Source of the DNA: Numida meleagris
Taxonomy: Eukaryota > Chordata > Aves > Galliformes > Numididae
Direction: 5' to 3'
Assembly: GCF_002078875.1 (NCBI RefSeq)
Contig: NC_034412.1
Location: 32,001,552 to 32,065,551, forward strand
Length of the DNA stretch: 64,000 bases
Part shown: positions 48,566 to 62,000 of the stretch, piece after piece
Position numbering within the stretch: the first letter of the stretch is position 1
How the letters are laid out: the number at the start of each line of letters is the position of its first letter
Program-made: the position numbers and the translations under genes
Notes under the pieces: model-generated
Seen by the model: the letters and a program-made list of their open reading frames with translations, nothing else
Databases searched by the model: none
Told to the model about the DNA's origin: nothing

Positions 48566-51500
48566 TGTTTAAGCATCTATTTTGGTCAGCAATACAAAAA
48601 GTAACTCTATAGCTTGCTGCTTAGAATGCTCTCTGGGGATGCCCAGGTTCCTGCATTAATAAATGTTTAAGTGCCTAACAGAAAAAATGAGAGACTGAGG
48701 GGGCCCCGGCCCACAATACTTTATTATTTGATATGTAAGGTATTTTCCTAAATGTTCGTTTTAATTCAGAGAGAGATTAGTTTTAAATCAAAGCTTCTTA
48801 CATCCCACTGTAATTGCTGAGTAGTAAGGGGAGAAAGCTTCTATTCATGTGAAATATTCTGAAACTAAAAACTGTTGTTTTATTGTAGGAAATGAAGAAA
48901 TAGCCACTTTGAAATCAGTAAATAATCACTAGTGTGGTTAAGACTTTTATTTCTTTTTTACTATTTGTTTGAAATTATGAATTCAGTGTGACTGCTCCAA
49001 GACTGTTTTTTCAAAGGTAAATAGTTCTTTGAAAAAACACTTAATCCAAACCTAGCAGAGAGGTTTTACCTTTTATTCCAAAATGTAGTATGCATGCACA
49101 TAGATCTGAAGTCAGGCAGAAGAGTTCTCACCAGGCTAAAGTGAGAGCATCTCTTCCTGAGGGTGAAGATGTATCCTGTCATATTTCACCTTCTGTCTGT
49201 GTGTCGTGCAGTGAGGAGCTTGCTGTAGTTAGGATCCTTGCAGAAGGGACATCAAAACCTGGTGAAAAAAGGAAAGGATCAGAGCCAGAACAAGTGGATG
49301 GCTGACATTTCTTTCCCTAAGTCAGACAGAAATCTGCTCAAGCATTAAGGCAACTGAGAGGAAACGATTCAGCTCCGGAAAGCATCATGTTGTCCCAGCC
49401 AACCTTGTTAGAAATGAAACACGCTTGGTTTTGGTGGTGAGAGATCTGTCATACATTGTTTATTCTATACCTCTCAATCTCAGATTTTTACTGCTCTTTG
49501 TGATCTGTGGTGTGCTTCCTGAAGCATTTTAAGAGAAAGCCTAGTAGTATCCGTTAGGCTGTGCGTGCAAATAGGATTGCTGTATGACCAAAAATATAAC
49601 ATAAGTTTTGTGAAGACTTGCCTTGACTTTCTTTTTCCTTGAGTTTAGAAAATAAAATAAGTATAATTTCCTCTCTAGGAAATAACTGTACTTGAAATCT
49701 GTGTTGAAAGCTATTTTGGTCATGAAAATGACATTATTCTACATTATTGTAAGTTTACTGTGGTGCAATTTTTAATTTGTGCAGAATTCTTTACGGCACT
49801 TTTGTACTTAAAAGCAGTTTTCACTTTTAGATGTGGCAAGTGGGCACATTTCTTAAATAGTCTAAGTAAAATTGTGGGAATTAGCTCCTGAAAATGTTCC
49901 TGAAACTAAACTTGGTAACCAAAGATAATGGTATATCTGATCATACAAAAACTTTTGTATTTTATCCATTCCTTTGGTGAGATAAGTCAGCTCAGTGTTT
50001 TACCAATCAAGTGGTCTGATGTAGCATGATGACATCAGTGGACAAACTGTTCTGATTTTCAGTAAGCATTGGGTCAGGTATAAGGTGGGTATTTATCATG
50101 CTGGATGTTAGGATTGCCTAAAAAACTGGGGAGGTTCTCAGAAGGAAAGGCTGTCACTTCACCAGCTGAAGTAGGAATTCAAGGAAAAATTTTTCCATTT
50201 GATTCTCCGTGAATGGGCTCTGGGACGTTTTTATCACCTTACTGTGTTGTTTTCAGTTTGAGTGCAGTATTCAGTGCAGGCTATGCTTAGGAGAATAAAA
50301 GATGAGAAGTGCTCAATCTCAATACTAGAAAAGACATCATTTTGAAATTAAAATGTTAAATTCTTTAAAATCAGTTTAAATTTTAAATACCTTCTGAACT
50401 GTGCTGTTTAACGTTGGCTTTTCTTGTGGTTTGCACAGTTTTCTGTTGTTTAGCAGTCCACATCAATTCTGTGGTCATGTTCTTGTGTTTTCACATGGGT
50501 GGCCTCTCACATGAACCCACAAAGTTTCATGAGCAAAATATGTCCTCGAAAGGCATGGGTGTAAAGAAAAGTATAACTGTGAGCATTTAGCTCTGTGTGG
50601 CAGCACTGGTCTTGCACTGGGAGCTTGCAGTGTGGTGTCTGGTGTTGAGCAGAGGAATGGTTCTGAGCAGCTACATGGCTTTAAGATGCTTTAAGACCTA
50701 AAGGACTTCTTTTGAGTCAGGTTGCCTAGTTGGTCCCAGCCCCTTTTTCTCTCATATAAAAGGCTTAGGGGTGGAGAAGCTTAGCAATTTATGGGAGAAT
50801 AACACTTTTGTGACTGTAACTGGTACTGAACTTAGTGGGTTAAATATGCGTAACTCTCTGAGCAGAGAAGAAAGCTGGTTGACTTGTTGTAGATATTATT
50901 AAAGCATACTATCTATTTGAGTCGTGCAAATCTCAATGATCTCATGATAACCCTATAAACTTATCTAAAAGTGACCTGAAGTGATCAAATGTATGTTACT
51001 CCTTCCAATTTTATCTTTAATGTTCAAGAAACGTACTTTATTCTGCTCAGTGTATCTCCTCCCATACTTGATAGGTCTTGTTTTGGTCTTTGTGTGTGTA
51101 GCTATTTGCAAATACTCAGAAGACAAGGTAAGGTTTTTAAAGGTTTAACCTCAAAGACTTACACCCCAAGACTTGCTGTGGTGTTAGTACAGAAGAATAC
51201 AGGGAAATATGTTCCAGAAGAGATAGTGTAATGTGTCCAAGGAAAGCTTTGCTCTTTAGCGTATTTATTCCATAGAGCACAAGCCAATATGAATGGTAGG
51301 TGAGATTTAATCATGTAGATGAAGGAGAGGAGGATGGAGGGCTCATTCTGAGCCGCTTGGTCTGAACCAAAAGCTGGACGACAGCAGCAAAGGGGCCAGG
51401 GGGTGTGGCGTGGAGCTGGCTTGCAGCAAGGCCTGAGTTTCCAGTCTGACTGAAGCCAGGCAGAGAGCCAGAGGTCTTTTTTGGGCTGCAGGACCCAGGA

Positions 51501-54500
51501 GTGAGGGAGGGTAGCATAGGGATAGAATTGGGGTTAGTTGTGCTTATAGTCAGTGGGCAACATCGTTGGCCTGTTCGTGGGCCAAATACAGCATGGGCAT
51601 ATTCCAGAGCAAAGATTTGCGCCAAAATTAAGCACTTGTCTATAGCACTCACCAGACTAAATAAATAAACAAAAATGAAATAAGGAAGAAAAAATCATTT
51701 TTGTATAATAATGAAGAACTGTATCAAAGTCTATAAATTAGGCACGACTTTAAAATCACATATATTTTCAGTTATAGCCATCTGTCTCTCCTTGGGAAGA
51801 ATGACATGAGATCAACAGCTAAACATTTTACAACCATAAAGATTTAGGGATGCTTTATAAGCTATATGCATATGTGATTTGTAAGAAACTTTTTTACATG
51901 TAAAATGTCCCATTTGAACATTCATTCCTTTTGTCATGCAAACACTAAGGTGTTTTTTTTTTTTTTAATCTCAAGGCTTTGAAGTGGAGTGAATACACTT
52001 ATTCCAGCTTAATGTTATTTCTCTTTTTTTTTTCATTTTAATGATCTGATATTTCTTGCATCATGAAGAAAAATCTGCATACCCTTAACTTTTTAATGCC
52101 TAGATAGTATAGGAAGCTGCTGGAGTAGATTTTCTTCTGGATAGATGTACAAAAGGTTTCTGAGCCATATGACAAAGATTAAAAAAATTAAAAATTATAA
52201 CCTTAATAGAATTTTTTGAAGGAAGACAACTAGGACTCAAGGTAGAAGGTGTTTTAAATCTTTGAGTTGTCTGTAGTCGTTTATTTGAGTGGCATTTACC
52301 TTCTTGCACACAGTGCTGTTCACAGAGCCCATTATGCTAAGCTGTGAATGTCTTGCTGTGACCTTGATGAGGATTATGTCCAAGATGTGACATATGCCAA
52401 TATTCAAATTATTTTAATGAAGCTGATGACTTCACTGGAAACTTTGTAGTTACACAAAATCATGTGGAAATGCATTTTACATTCATCCTTAATGTATATT
52501 ATCATGTATTCACCTTCCTGGAGCCTGAAGATTTTTTTTTTTTAGTTCCTCAAATATGGAAAGATGAATGAAGACTTAAGCTTTTCCAGCAATAAATTGA
52601 ACAAGAGAAAGAATGCAGAGTCATGGAATATATGTACATCTTGAATAATTAAACATAAAGCCTTCATGCACAAAATGTATGCTCAATGGTTTATAGCAGG
52701 CAATCATGTAGTACCTCTTGTATAAACCCCTGAGCTTTTCTGCTGTTAACAGAAAGTGGAGCACACGCATAAGTGACCACTGCTTACAGCAGTGCTGTTG
52801 TCTACTTCCGTCAAGATAATACCATAGAAAAACCTTGCTAAGAGAAAATGTGGCAAGGCTGGATAATGTCAATAATTAGGAAATGTCCCAGAAAATGTCA
52901 CACACAGCAAGTTTAAATATTGCAGGCTATCCTAGGCCTTTTTAGCCCAGAGGACCAAGTTATTTACATAGGTCTCAAGGGCTGAGCTCTGATTTCAGTT
53001 CCAGATGTGAACCTAAAAACAATGCACGTGCATTTAAAGGCAGAATTCTCTAATCCTGATCTGGGACACTTCTCAAACTGCTATTCTGGAAAATACTCAT
53101 TTCTACATGAAGGTGTATTGAATCACAGAAGAGTTAAATGTTTTGTTGGGTGTGAGTGTAGTGAACCAGAGCACACAATAAACATCACTATCTCCTGTTA
53201 CCATTTCCTTCTTTCTGGCTTGAGTATACAAAAGCCTGTTCCAGTTCACTCTGTCTCATGCTGACAGTGGATTTGATTGTAACTCATGGAAGAGGAGGCT
53301 TTTGTGCTATAGAACACACTACAAATTAAGTCGCTGGAAGATTTTTCTTGGCATACATTATGTTCTGGAAAAATCATTGAAAAAGACAGAGTTACACACT
53401 AAACCTCTGTGAATAAGTATGCTCTTGTTTTCTACTCTAGATTAATAGTAGTTGAGTATGATTTGTACTTGCAGGTTAGTGTCTTGACTGGCAATTACTT
53501 TGCAAAACGTAAGGCATTGCTCTCTCCACTGCTATCCCTCCCTGTTTCTCAGAACATTCAAAGAATTAACTCTCGTTGTGTGCTTATGAGGAAGATGAGA
53601 TTAAGAAACGTAACATGTAAATGAAATAGAAGGATCTCAACTAATCTTAGATGGCTACAGTTCAAGTGGCTGGATCATGCTCATTCTTGCAGTTTCCCTC
53701 ATCTGAAGGGAATTGCTCTGAGAAATCCCTTTTTTCTCTCTGCTACTTGATGCAGACTCACATGACAGTGTGGTAGTCATCCAAAGTTAGTGAGATGAAT
53801 TTTGCCTGAAGTTAAGTTGAGCAAGTGTTCTTTTTGCAGAGGTTAACAGGATGGGTGTCTTTCCAACTACTTGGAGCAGTGTAGCAGTCAAACCCTACGA
53901 AGAACCAGTGGGCATGCGAAAAAGAAAAAAAACAAACACAAAGGAAAATGTGAACACGTTAATAGGAGTGAAGTTCACACTGACTAATACATAAAAATTG
54001 CATAAAAGCCTGTGTTTCAATAAGAAGGTGATTAGCTTTCTTAAATGAAAGCTGTCAAAGTTATAATGATGCTTGATCAGAAGAATCACAGTGTCAGATG
54101 AGAGTTCATTTTTCAATGAGCTCTCTGTTCAATTTAGCCACTAGGCATTGTATGTCTGAAGGAAATAGCCAAAAATCTGGTAATCAGTGAGGCAGCATTA
54201 ACAAATAAGCAAGGAAGCGTGAGGAAATATGCCAAGCTAAAACATGTCTTTAATGAAGGGTTACCTGGGTTTTTACATGTTAGTGTTCAAAAGTAGAAGA
54301 AATAGCTTATCTGTAATGCCCAGTTTCTTGGAAAAAAAGGATGCAAATTGAGAAATTATTGTATAATAATCTATAATAAAAAAAAATAAGATAGGATTTA
54401 TCACATGAATGAGCATCCTACCAGTAGAGCTTCTAAACTGTAATTAAATAGCTTAATTGCTCAATTAAAACAAAACAAAAAACAGCAGAGACTTAAGATT

Positions 54501-54867
54501 TGTACAGTGCCTTAAGCACAAAACAGACAAAAGGCAGAATTCTAACAGTGGATTGAGATGGATGACAGCTGCTTTCATTTTGTTTCATTTTTAATTTTGT
54601 GTCTCTGCAAGTTAAATGTTGATGGACAACGTAAGCTTTAGCTAACTGACCACAAAAGGATGTGAGAGCTTCCATGCCTTGAAGACAGCCAAACTCTGGG
54701 GTTTCATTTATCTGGGGAGAGATTTGTGTTGTATGTGTCCCCTTCAAATAAGTGTGAGTTGACATGAAAGAAAGTTGTGCCTTATCCTCTGTTCTGGGTC
54801 AACTTGCTGAGTTGGGCTTTACTGTTGCTAGCGCACTGAGCAGTGCCATGGCATGTTCACTAACCCC
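48566..54867. other. Unique AT-rich non-coding sequence, 6.3 kb
   Basis: No gene is recognised. A strong 13-bp-arm hairpin lies at 49004-49039. A GC-richer patch at about 51320-51650 carries a 113-codon minus-strand frame with Pro/Ser-rich sequence and no motif. T tracts occur near 51953-51966 and 52535-52543. Nothing else is distinctive. Confidence 0.5.
49004..49039. repeat. Perfect hairpin, 13-bp arms, 10-nt loop
   Basis: TGTTTTTTCAAAG (49004-49016) pairs exactly with CTTTGAAAAAACA (49027-49039) across GTAAATAGTT. It is the longest perfect inverted repeat I found. It is too short and A/T-rich to propose a microRNA, and no transposon ends are evident around it. Confidence 0.8.
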
Positions 54868-55615
54868 AGGGCAAGGTTTTGTACCTTGGTCACAGCAACA
54901 CCCTCTGTCAATATAAGCTGAGGGATGTAAGAATAGAGCATAGCCCTGCCAAAAAGGACTTGGGAGGTACTGGTGGATGGCGAGCTGGACATGAACTAGC
55001 AATGTGCACTCACTGCCCAGAAAGCCAACTGGTATCCTGGGCTGTATCAAAAGTAACATGGCTTGCAGGTCAAGGGAGGTCCTCTACTGAGACCTCACCT
55101 GGAGTACCGCATCCAGATGTGGAGTCCTCAGTACAGTAGAGACATAGACCTGTTGGAGTGAGTCCAGAGGAGGGCCACAAGATGATCCAAAGGGTGGAAC
55201 ATCTTCCCTGTGAGGACAGGCTGAAAGACCTGAGGCAGTTCAGTCTGGAGAGGAGAAGGCTCCGAAGTGACCTGGTAGCAGCCTTTCAGTATCTAGAGGG
55301 GGGCTATGAGAAGGAAGAGAACAGACTCTTTAACAATATCTGTTGCAGTAGGACAAGGAGAAATGGTTTCAAACTGAAAAAAAAAAAAGGGGAGATTTAG
55401 ATTAGATACAAAAGGTTTTATACAATAAGGGTAGTCAAGCCCTGAAACCAGGTTGCCCAGAGATGTGTAGTTTGCCCCATCCCTGAAGACAATTCAAGGT
55501 CAGACTGGATGGGGGCTCTGAGTAACCTGATCTAGCTGTAAGTGTCCCTGTTCACTGCAGGGGAGTGGGACTGTAGATGGTCTTTAAAGGTCCCTTCCAG
55601 CTCAAAAGATTCTGT
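54868..55615 (+). mobile_element. CR1 LINE, decayed, 5'-truncated
   Basis: The order of landmarks is the same as in the copy at 2008-2758: 'GGTTTTGTACCTTGGTCACAGCAA', 'CCTGCCAAAAAGGACTTGGG', 'GATGTGGAGTCCTCAGTACAG', and the RT C-terminal remnant RVEHLPCEDRLKDLRQFSLERRRLRSDL (frame 55158-55400). A 3' UTR with 'GGTCTTTAAAGGTCCCTTCC' follows. It has a deletion after 55080 (REVIL..LYS segment missing), several frameshifts and a 12-A tract at 55377-55388, where relatives have a short GA-rich codon stretch. The 3' terminal ATTCTRTG repeat is reduced to GATTCTGT. It is an old copy of the same subfamily as 2008-2758. Confidence 0.93.
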
Positions 55616-58173
55616 AAACATCTGGCCACATCCCTGGCATTGAGCTCTCCCAGAACCAGATGTGTAGGGCAGTGTCCCCTCTGCTCCTGGCTATGGCCTA
55701 GACTGAAGGTGCTACTATTATGAAATGGCAGAAAATGTTTTTACTGAAGTGTCAGTGTTTCTTAATCATAGTAATTATCAATTGTGGTAATTAATGACAA
55801 GTTTAAAGATGACGTTTAATAATAGGGGGAGTATTTATTAAATTTGTGACTGCCAGAAATGGTGATAGTCAAGGAAAAGGATCACTCTGTCCTTGTGTTG
55901 TCTCTGCTGTGTCCCCAGGTGTCATCTGCTGATGGCAGCTGGAGGCAAGAGTTAGCCACGCAGGTCCATCCAGAATGACAGCTTATTCCTGTGCCCCATA
56001 TCATGCGTGTGGAGTACATGAAGGGAATGGGCAATGCTGTGGCAGTGTTCTATTCTTTTCCTTCATCACTGCTTGTCAGCAGCCCTGAGTTGGTATTAGT
56101 ACTGAGGGAGCAAGGGAAGTGTTGCAGAAGCACTGGAGGGGAAGTTACATCTCTGGAGCATTTGTTTGCCTCGTTATGTTAATTCCTCCATTATCTCTAG
56201 GGTAGTGTATCATCTTGAGCCAGGTGAATTTAGATAAGTCCTACATTCAGCTCTTAATTCATTTGTTCTTAGTTCCTCAGTCTGTAAAATTGAGATGCTG
56301 TTGATAGAAATAATAATGGCAAGCACACCAATCTGTGAGATTCCTGTCTTATGTTGCAATGAAGGCCATCAGACGGGATGGAAGAATTCTCCATAGCATG
56401 GGTTTCCGAATACTGTGCCATAATATGTAATCAGGTAATCAGTCTTGCAGCCAAATGTTTTGGAACTCAGACACTCAAAGCATCGGACTGCAGGTTCATA
56501 CTTGGAAACCAAAGTGAGGGCAGCTTGGCTGATGCTGCTGAGAGGGAGACTTCTTAACTCATGCATACATCACTGTAAATTAGGGGTGTTTGGCACCTCT
56601 GTGGTTCTGGCCATTGTTTTTTATTCATGAACGTGCAAAATGTCTGAAGGCAGGAGCCACAGTGCCTCAGTTTCCCCAGTTATTGAGTAAAAATAATATT
56701 CATTTTTCAGAATGTTGGAATTGTTCAACTTGCTTTGAGATTTGTAGAACAAAGGCACCGTGAAAGCACAAAGTATTTCTGCATTCATGTGTTTTCAGAG
56801 TGAAAAGTCTGTAAATGTTGTACAGATAGTTAAAAGAATAATGGAGTTTTTAAAAAGTTCGTGTGTAATTTCTATAGACAGCTGCCATTATCCTGTGAGG
56901 CAAAAGTATTTCCAAATTATTAAACTAATTACAGATATTAAAACAAATAACAGTCTTCAAACCCTTTGTTGCCTTTTTTCTCCCTTTGAAGACTTTTTTG
57001 TTTTTCATGGACACCTATAAAAACTTTTAATTTGAATAATTTATAACTTTGTATTTAATTTTATTATATTTCTTTTCATGTTTCTGCAGTGGTGTCTTTG
57101 GGCTTTTAATTGATTTTTTTGTTGTTGTCAAATACTTTGAAACTTCAGAAACAAACTGCATGAAAAGAATAGATAATGACATAGTTGTAGGGAAAAAAAA
57201 AAGCAATATTTTATTAAAGAGACTCTTTCACAGAATTGAATTCTGTGATTTTTCGTATTTTCTGAACAATTACAATAGAATTAGTACCAGGTTCTTAGGA
57301 AAGTAATGTATCTGTATCTATAGAGCAGGCATGGAAAATGCTGCAAATACATGCCTTTGATCTAAATGACAGAAATAAATTTGCTAGGGACACGGTAACA
57401 TTAAGCATATTTAAACTGACCCATATTGCTTGAAGTGCAGGTAGAGTATTCCTCCTTTTGATCAGGCCATTTGATTTAAAGTATAAATGAAATTAAGTTA
57501 TGTGCATAATATGTGTAATATAATTTGGCAAGTTAACTCTTACAGATGTAGGTTAATATTTTATTTGCATATATCCCCCAGTTTTTTCCTATTCTTCAGT
57601 TGAATTTATCACAAGCCTGCAGGCATGCCTTGCTGCTCAGAGCGAGCAGGAACAATTAAGATTTCAGTCAGAACTCCAGTGAGCACTTTCACTCAGGCTG
57701 CATTTGCTAAGCTTTGTGGTAGCTGCGTTGATAAGGCGGAGAAAAGTTCAAGTGTGAGAAATCTGAAGTGAAGATGCAAATCTCACGCTTAGCTGGTATT
57801 TTGTTATCTAAGAGTACACCGATCCTGAGTGGCATCACAGTACTTTTGGGTTAGAGAGTGTTTCTGTTTCTTCTCTTGTGAAAGTATACGAAAGCCTTTG
57901 ACAGAATTACTACTTCTTTATCGTTACTGAGAACTCAAACAAATTTGTTAATGTTGTGATTAGAATTACCATTTTGTAAGATTTAAAATGTATTTTTAGA
58001 AAATGTTCATGAATATTCAGAGCTTTTTCAAAAAATCGATTTGCATCTCACATTGTCAGACACTCTTTAGTCACTATTCACAGATTTGGAGAGTTGAAAT
58101 GAGGTTTCTAGTTTGAAACAGTTATAAATGCCCTCAATCATTATCATTAAATAAATAAAATATGTAAATAAAC

Positions 58174-58191
58174 ATATATATATATATATAA
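58174..58191 (+). repeat. (AT)n microsatellite
   Basis: About nine AT units in a row after AAATAAAC. It is a short perfect array, possibly polymorphic. Confidence 0.85.
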
Positions 58192-58599
58192 AGAGCAGCA
58201 AGCTTGCATTCATTTTCTCTCCACGTATCCAGGGGTTCTAGGATTCTAAAGTAAATGACATTTAAACATAATGGAAATATGCATTCAGGTGTTATATTTA
58301 TTTCTCAAGCTAGTGTAATTAGTTTTTGAGCAGGAACTGTTGTGGTTAGTACTGTTTGCTCCTCCTTTCAAAAGTGAATGAGTCAGCCGTCTAGATTTCT
58401 GCAGAGCTATAATATTATAAACTTCTTGAAGAAATCACTGTAAATGTAAAGAGAAGCATGTTAGACTCCTATAAAGAATACATTATCATTTAATAGGTTA
58501 CTTGCACATAACATCCAGGATGTCTTTTTTTCGAACTTTAGGCTTTACCTGTGGAATAACTGAAATAAGACTGTATTTCTTAAGGTGTTCCTCACACAT

Positions 58600-58619
58600 A
58601 GTTTTTCAGCTGAAAAACT
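58600..58619. repeat. Perfect 20-bp palindrome
   Basis: AGTTTTTCAG is followed with no spacer by its exact reverse complement CTGAAAAACT. The centre CAGCTG is an E-box. No known mobile element is recognised around it. Confidence 0.8.
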
Positions 58620-58884
58620 GAATTGCAAGTTCAGCAATCTTCTATGTTCTGTCTATGGTAGATGTGGACTAGAATGCAGGAGCACACTCTCATTCCATGC
58701 ATTTTGAAGAGACAGACTAATTCTGAGCAGTACGGACTGAAACCTGATGTGTTTGAAAGTTCCTCCCTCACTTCACCTGTTCGTGGATCTCTTCTGAGCT
58801 TCTCCTTTGCTTGGGGTGCTCAGCATGTCAAGTTCCACCTCTAACACAGCAAGGTCTTGGAGCTTCCCACTTCTCTGTTAGGTT

Positions 58885-59083
58885 ATAGAATCACAGAATT
58901 GTTTGTGCTGGAAGGGAACCTTCAAGGCCATCTAGTTCAACTCCCTTTCAGTGAACCGGAACACCTAGAGCTAGATCAGGCTGCTCAGAGCCTTGTCCAG
59001 CCTGACCTTGAATGTCTTCAGGGATAAGGCTTCCACCACTTTTCTGGGTAACCTGTTCCAGTGTACCACCCTTGCTATAATAT
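58885..59083 (-). mobile_element. CR1 LINE, short 3'-end fragment
   Basis: On the plus strand the fragment opens with ATAGAATCACAGAATTG and GGAAGGGAACCTTCAAGG, the reverse complement of a CR1 3' terminus. It continues through 'CAGGCTGCTCAGAGCC', 'CAGCCTGACCTTGAATG' and 'GGTAACCTGTTCCAGTGT', the complement of the ORF2 C-terminal codons (..HWNRL..). Homology fades near 59083. It is 5'-truncated and moderately diverged. It resembles the 24928 copy's subfamily more than the 11895 type. Confidence 0.93.
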
Positions 59084-62000
59084 AAGGTCAGAGCACTCAC
59101 AATACCTGCTCCTAGGTTCAAGGTCTAATACCTGTATTGAGAAGTTTTCAGACTTTTTATGCAGCCTTGCAGAGACTGGGATTCTCCTCAAGGAATAACT
59201 CAGAATTGGAATCCCTTGCTATTTAGAGCAGAGCAAGTCCAACCTCAGGCTTAAGCTGAGATGACTGAGTTGAATTATGTTCAGAAAATTGTTCTTCGAC
59301 CAATTCTAGTGCTAGGTAGACTGTTACTTTTCTCCAGCTTTTACGATCCCCTTGCTTGTGTGCATGTGGTGTTGTGTTTAGGTGCAGCACTAAGTTTTGT
59401 AAAGCTGCCATATTACAGTTTGCACAGACACTTGAGGCTAGGAGGCAGTGAAATGCTAGCCTTTAAAAGGGTCAGAACATAGCCTGCATGGGAATGATAA
59501 TAAGGACACTCACTAGCCTAATGAAGCCATGGCATTGCATCTACAGGGATGACTCCATAGCTGTGTCAACATAAGTTTGTTGTGAGAATATTTGGAATGA
59601 TTTTTGGTTAGTGATACTCAATCCCCAGGGAAATAAAGAACTAATATTAGAGATACAAAACTTGAACAAAGCTCTCCTTATATTGCTGAGAGGGTACCAG
59701 AGTGATGAAGAGACTCTTCTATGAGACTTGATTTGTAATTATGGATCATAAGATACTGTCTGTCCTCAATTCTTGAATAAATAATTCATGAATAGAGCTT
59801 AAGTAAGTTTTTAACCAATAAAAACTGCACTGAAATTGGAATTTGGGGGATTATCAGCACAATGAATTTGATGAATAGTTATCGCTTTTCAGTCTTTTCT
59901 TTTTTAATGGGAGAAGCAGGAAGAAGTTCACATAACCTGGAAGATAAAGTAGTGGTATTTCCACCTAAGAGCTTTTATGGAAAGTCACAGTTAGATACAA
60001 AGCTTAATGTGAGCGAAACTTAAGTGGGGTTTAATTTAATAGACACAATAATCTGAAACCTGATAATGGTTAAACTGAAATAACTTGCTTAAAGTTGCTG
60101 TTCTGTTTAAACCAAACATGCTTTCTGTTCTCTGCTCATGGATATGTACACAATAAAAGCAAGACAAGAAAGCAGAGCTCCCAAGCATGCAAGGTCTTTG
60201 GAAGTTTAAGGCAAAATTTACAGTGCTTTTTTTTACAAAGAGGTATATGGTTAATGCATTTCCACAGTCTGAAAGAACTTTCATACTGGTTTTATCTGTT
60301 TTTAGTCTGTAGTGATATTGAGAAGACCTCAGTTCTTGCTTGGAGTTTGTACATGACATGCATGCAACAGAGAGATAAAATTCTAATAATAAACGAGCTT
60401 AGTTCTCGTTTGCTTTTTTTTTAAGCAAAACTGACACAAAGTTTATGGCTTGTTCATAAACATTTCTGTTGTGAGATTAATTACAAAATATCAGCTGCAG
60501 AGTTAACCATCATTTCCTTAATGACCAGCAAAGTGTTTGCATTCGTCTAGGAAGGGGGGATAAGAATAGTGAAGCAAATGGACTTTTCAAAACTTGGAAA
60601 AAGCTTTCAAAAATTTGTTGAAAATCATGAACATAAGTGATTGGTTTTTTTTTTCTTAGCAATTTCTGGGAAGTGTCGAATGTAGAAAAATGTTCATATG
60701 CTAAAATACTGCAAATATTAATCAATTAGACTGATTCAAAATGAAGTCATTAAAATTGGGCATTATAATTTCTATAAATCAATAAGGCACTTTCCTAACA
60801 GAATTCAAAAGTGCAAATCACATTCAAAAATGTTTTTGTAAGAAGAAAAAAAAAAAAAACAAGGGGAGGGGGGGGAAATGGGAGGCAGTGTGTAAGGGTC
60901 TGGATGTATTTAAGATTGAATATACCCTAACAGTTTTCCGAAATCTTCTGAAAAGCTTTAGATGTCAAATCAGAAACACGTGAAGCCTCTGTAGTCTGTG
61001 AACTTGGCAGAAGCAAAATGACTGGTCTCCTATGACATGGGGCTGATGGATTTTGCTGGCAGCCAGTGACTGGTGAGACGTGACTCGATAATGAGCGGTT
61101 TTATAAGCTCCTTTGCCTATTTTAGGGCCTAAGATGGATTTTGGATCACAGGCAGAGATTCAGGGGGAGGCATCCAAAGATGGGTTCCCTGCTATTTTTA
61201 AGAACTCTTCAGGCTGTGGCTGTGGACCATATTTATGCACACTTTTTTGCTTAAGTGGTTAAAGCTTATCTTTAGTGAACAAAGGGATAGTTATTCTGCA
61301 ACTTTTAATATGACCTTGGAAAATGTAACTTACAGTGAAAACCTGATTGAACCATCCCAGAGACGATAGGTGTTCATTAAAAAATAATCATTCTTTGTAG
61401 TGCATTGCCATGAGGAACCTTGGTGATGGACAATGGAGTCATTCTGCTCGGTGGAACAGACCCCCACCTCGGCACAAAGACCATTTAAATTCTCAACATG
61501 ATGCTACAGGCAGATACAGAAGATAAGAGAGAAGGTAAAATGCAATGCAAGTTCTTTTTTGGTTCTATTTCATGTTCTTTAACCAGTAATGTACAGATCT
61601 TCAAGAGTATTCTGCAGATTTTAAAGTACAAGAGTGTGATAAAAAGTCTGGTCATGGATTTCAAAGAGTAGCTCAGCTTGTTGGATGCATTGTATTGACT
61701 TGAGATCAAGTGAAAAATCAAGCTCATATATTAAATGAGCAAATATTTCATTCTGACTAATCAGAGTATTGTTTTACAAACATTAAAAAAGCTTGCTAAA
61801 GCCTTGTCATTCATTATTATCATTAAAAATATTGGTATTATTTCTTTGGAATAATTACAAAACAGCAATTATTCGTAAGTTAAATGGGTAGGATTAAAAA
61901 TAAGCACATACAAAGCTATTCATCAATTAAATAAATCAGCCTATTCCAAAAAGCTCCACGAAAAGATACCTTAGAGATTTAGTTAATGTCAAGGCACTAA

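Larger units (their letters stand above)
55616..58884. other. Unique AT-rich non-coding sequence
   Basis: No exon or repeat family is recognised. An (AT)n microsatellite lies at 58174-58191 and a 20-bp perfect palindrome at 58600-58619. 57570-58060 is complex, non-repetitive sequence with homeodomain-like ATTA and ATGCAAAT-type words, a candidate conserved non-coding block. The frames at 56760-57020 and 57049-57306 are AT-driven. Confidence 0.5.

Noticed and set aside
51311..51652. 113-codon minus-strand frame in a GC-richer patch
   Set aside because: Pro/Ser-rich without domains, repeats or splice context. GC-richness alone lowers stop frequency. A protein search would decide it.
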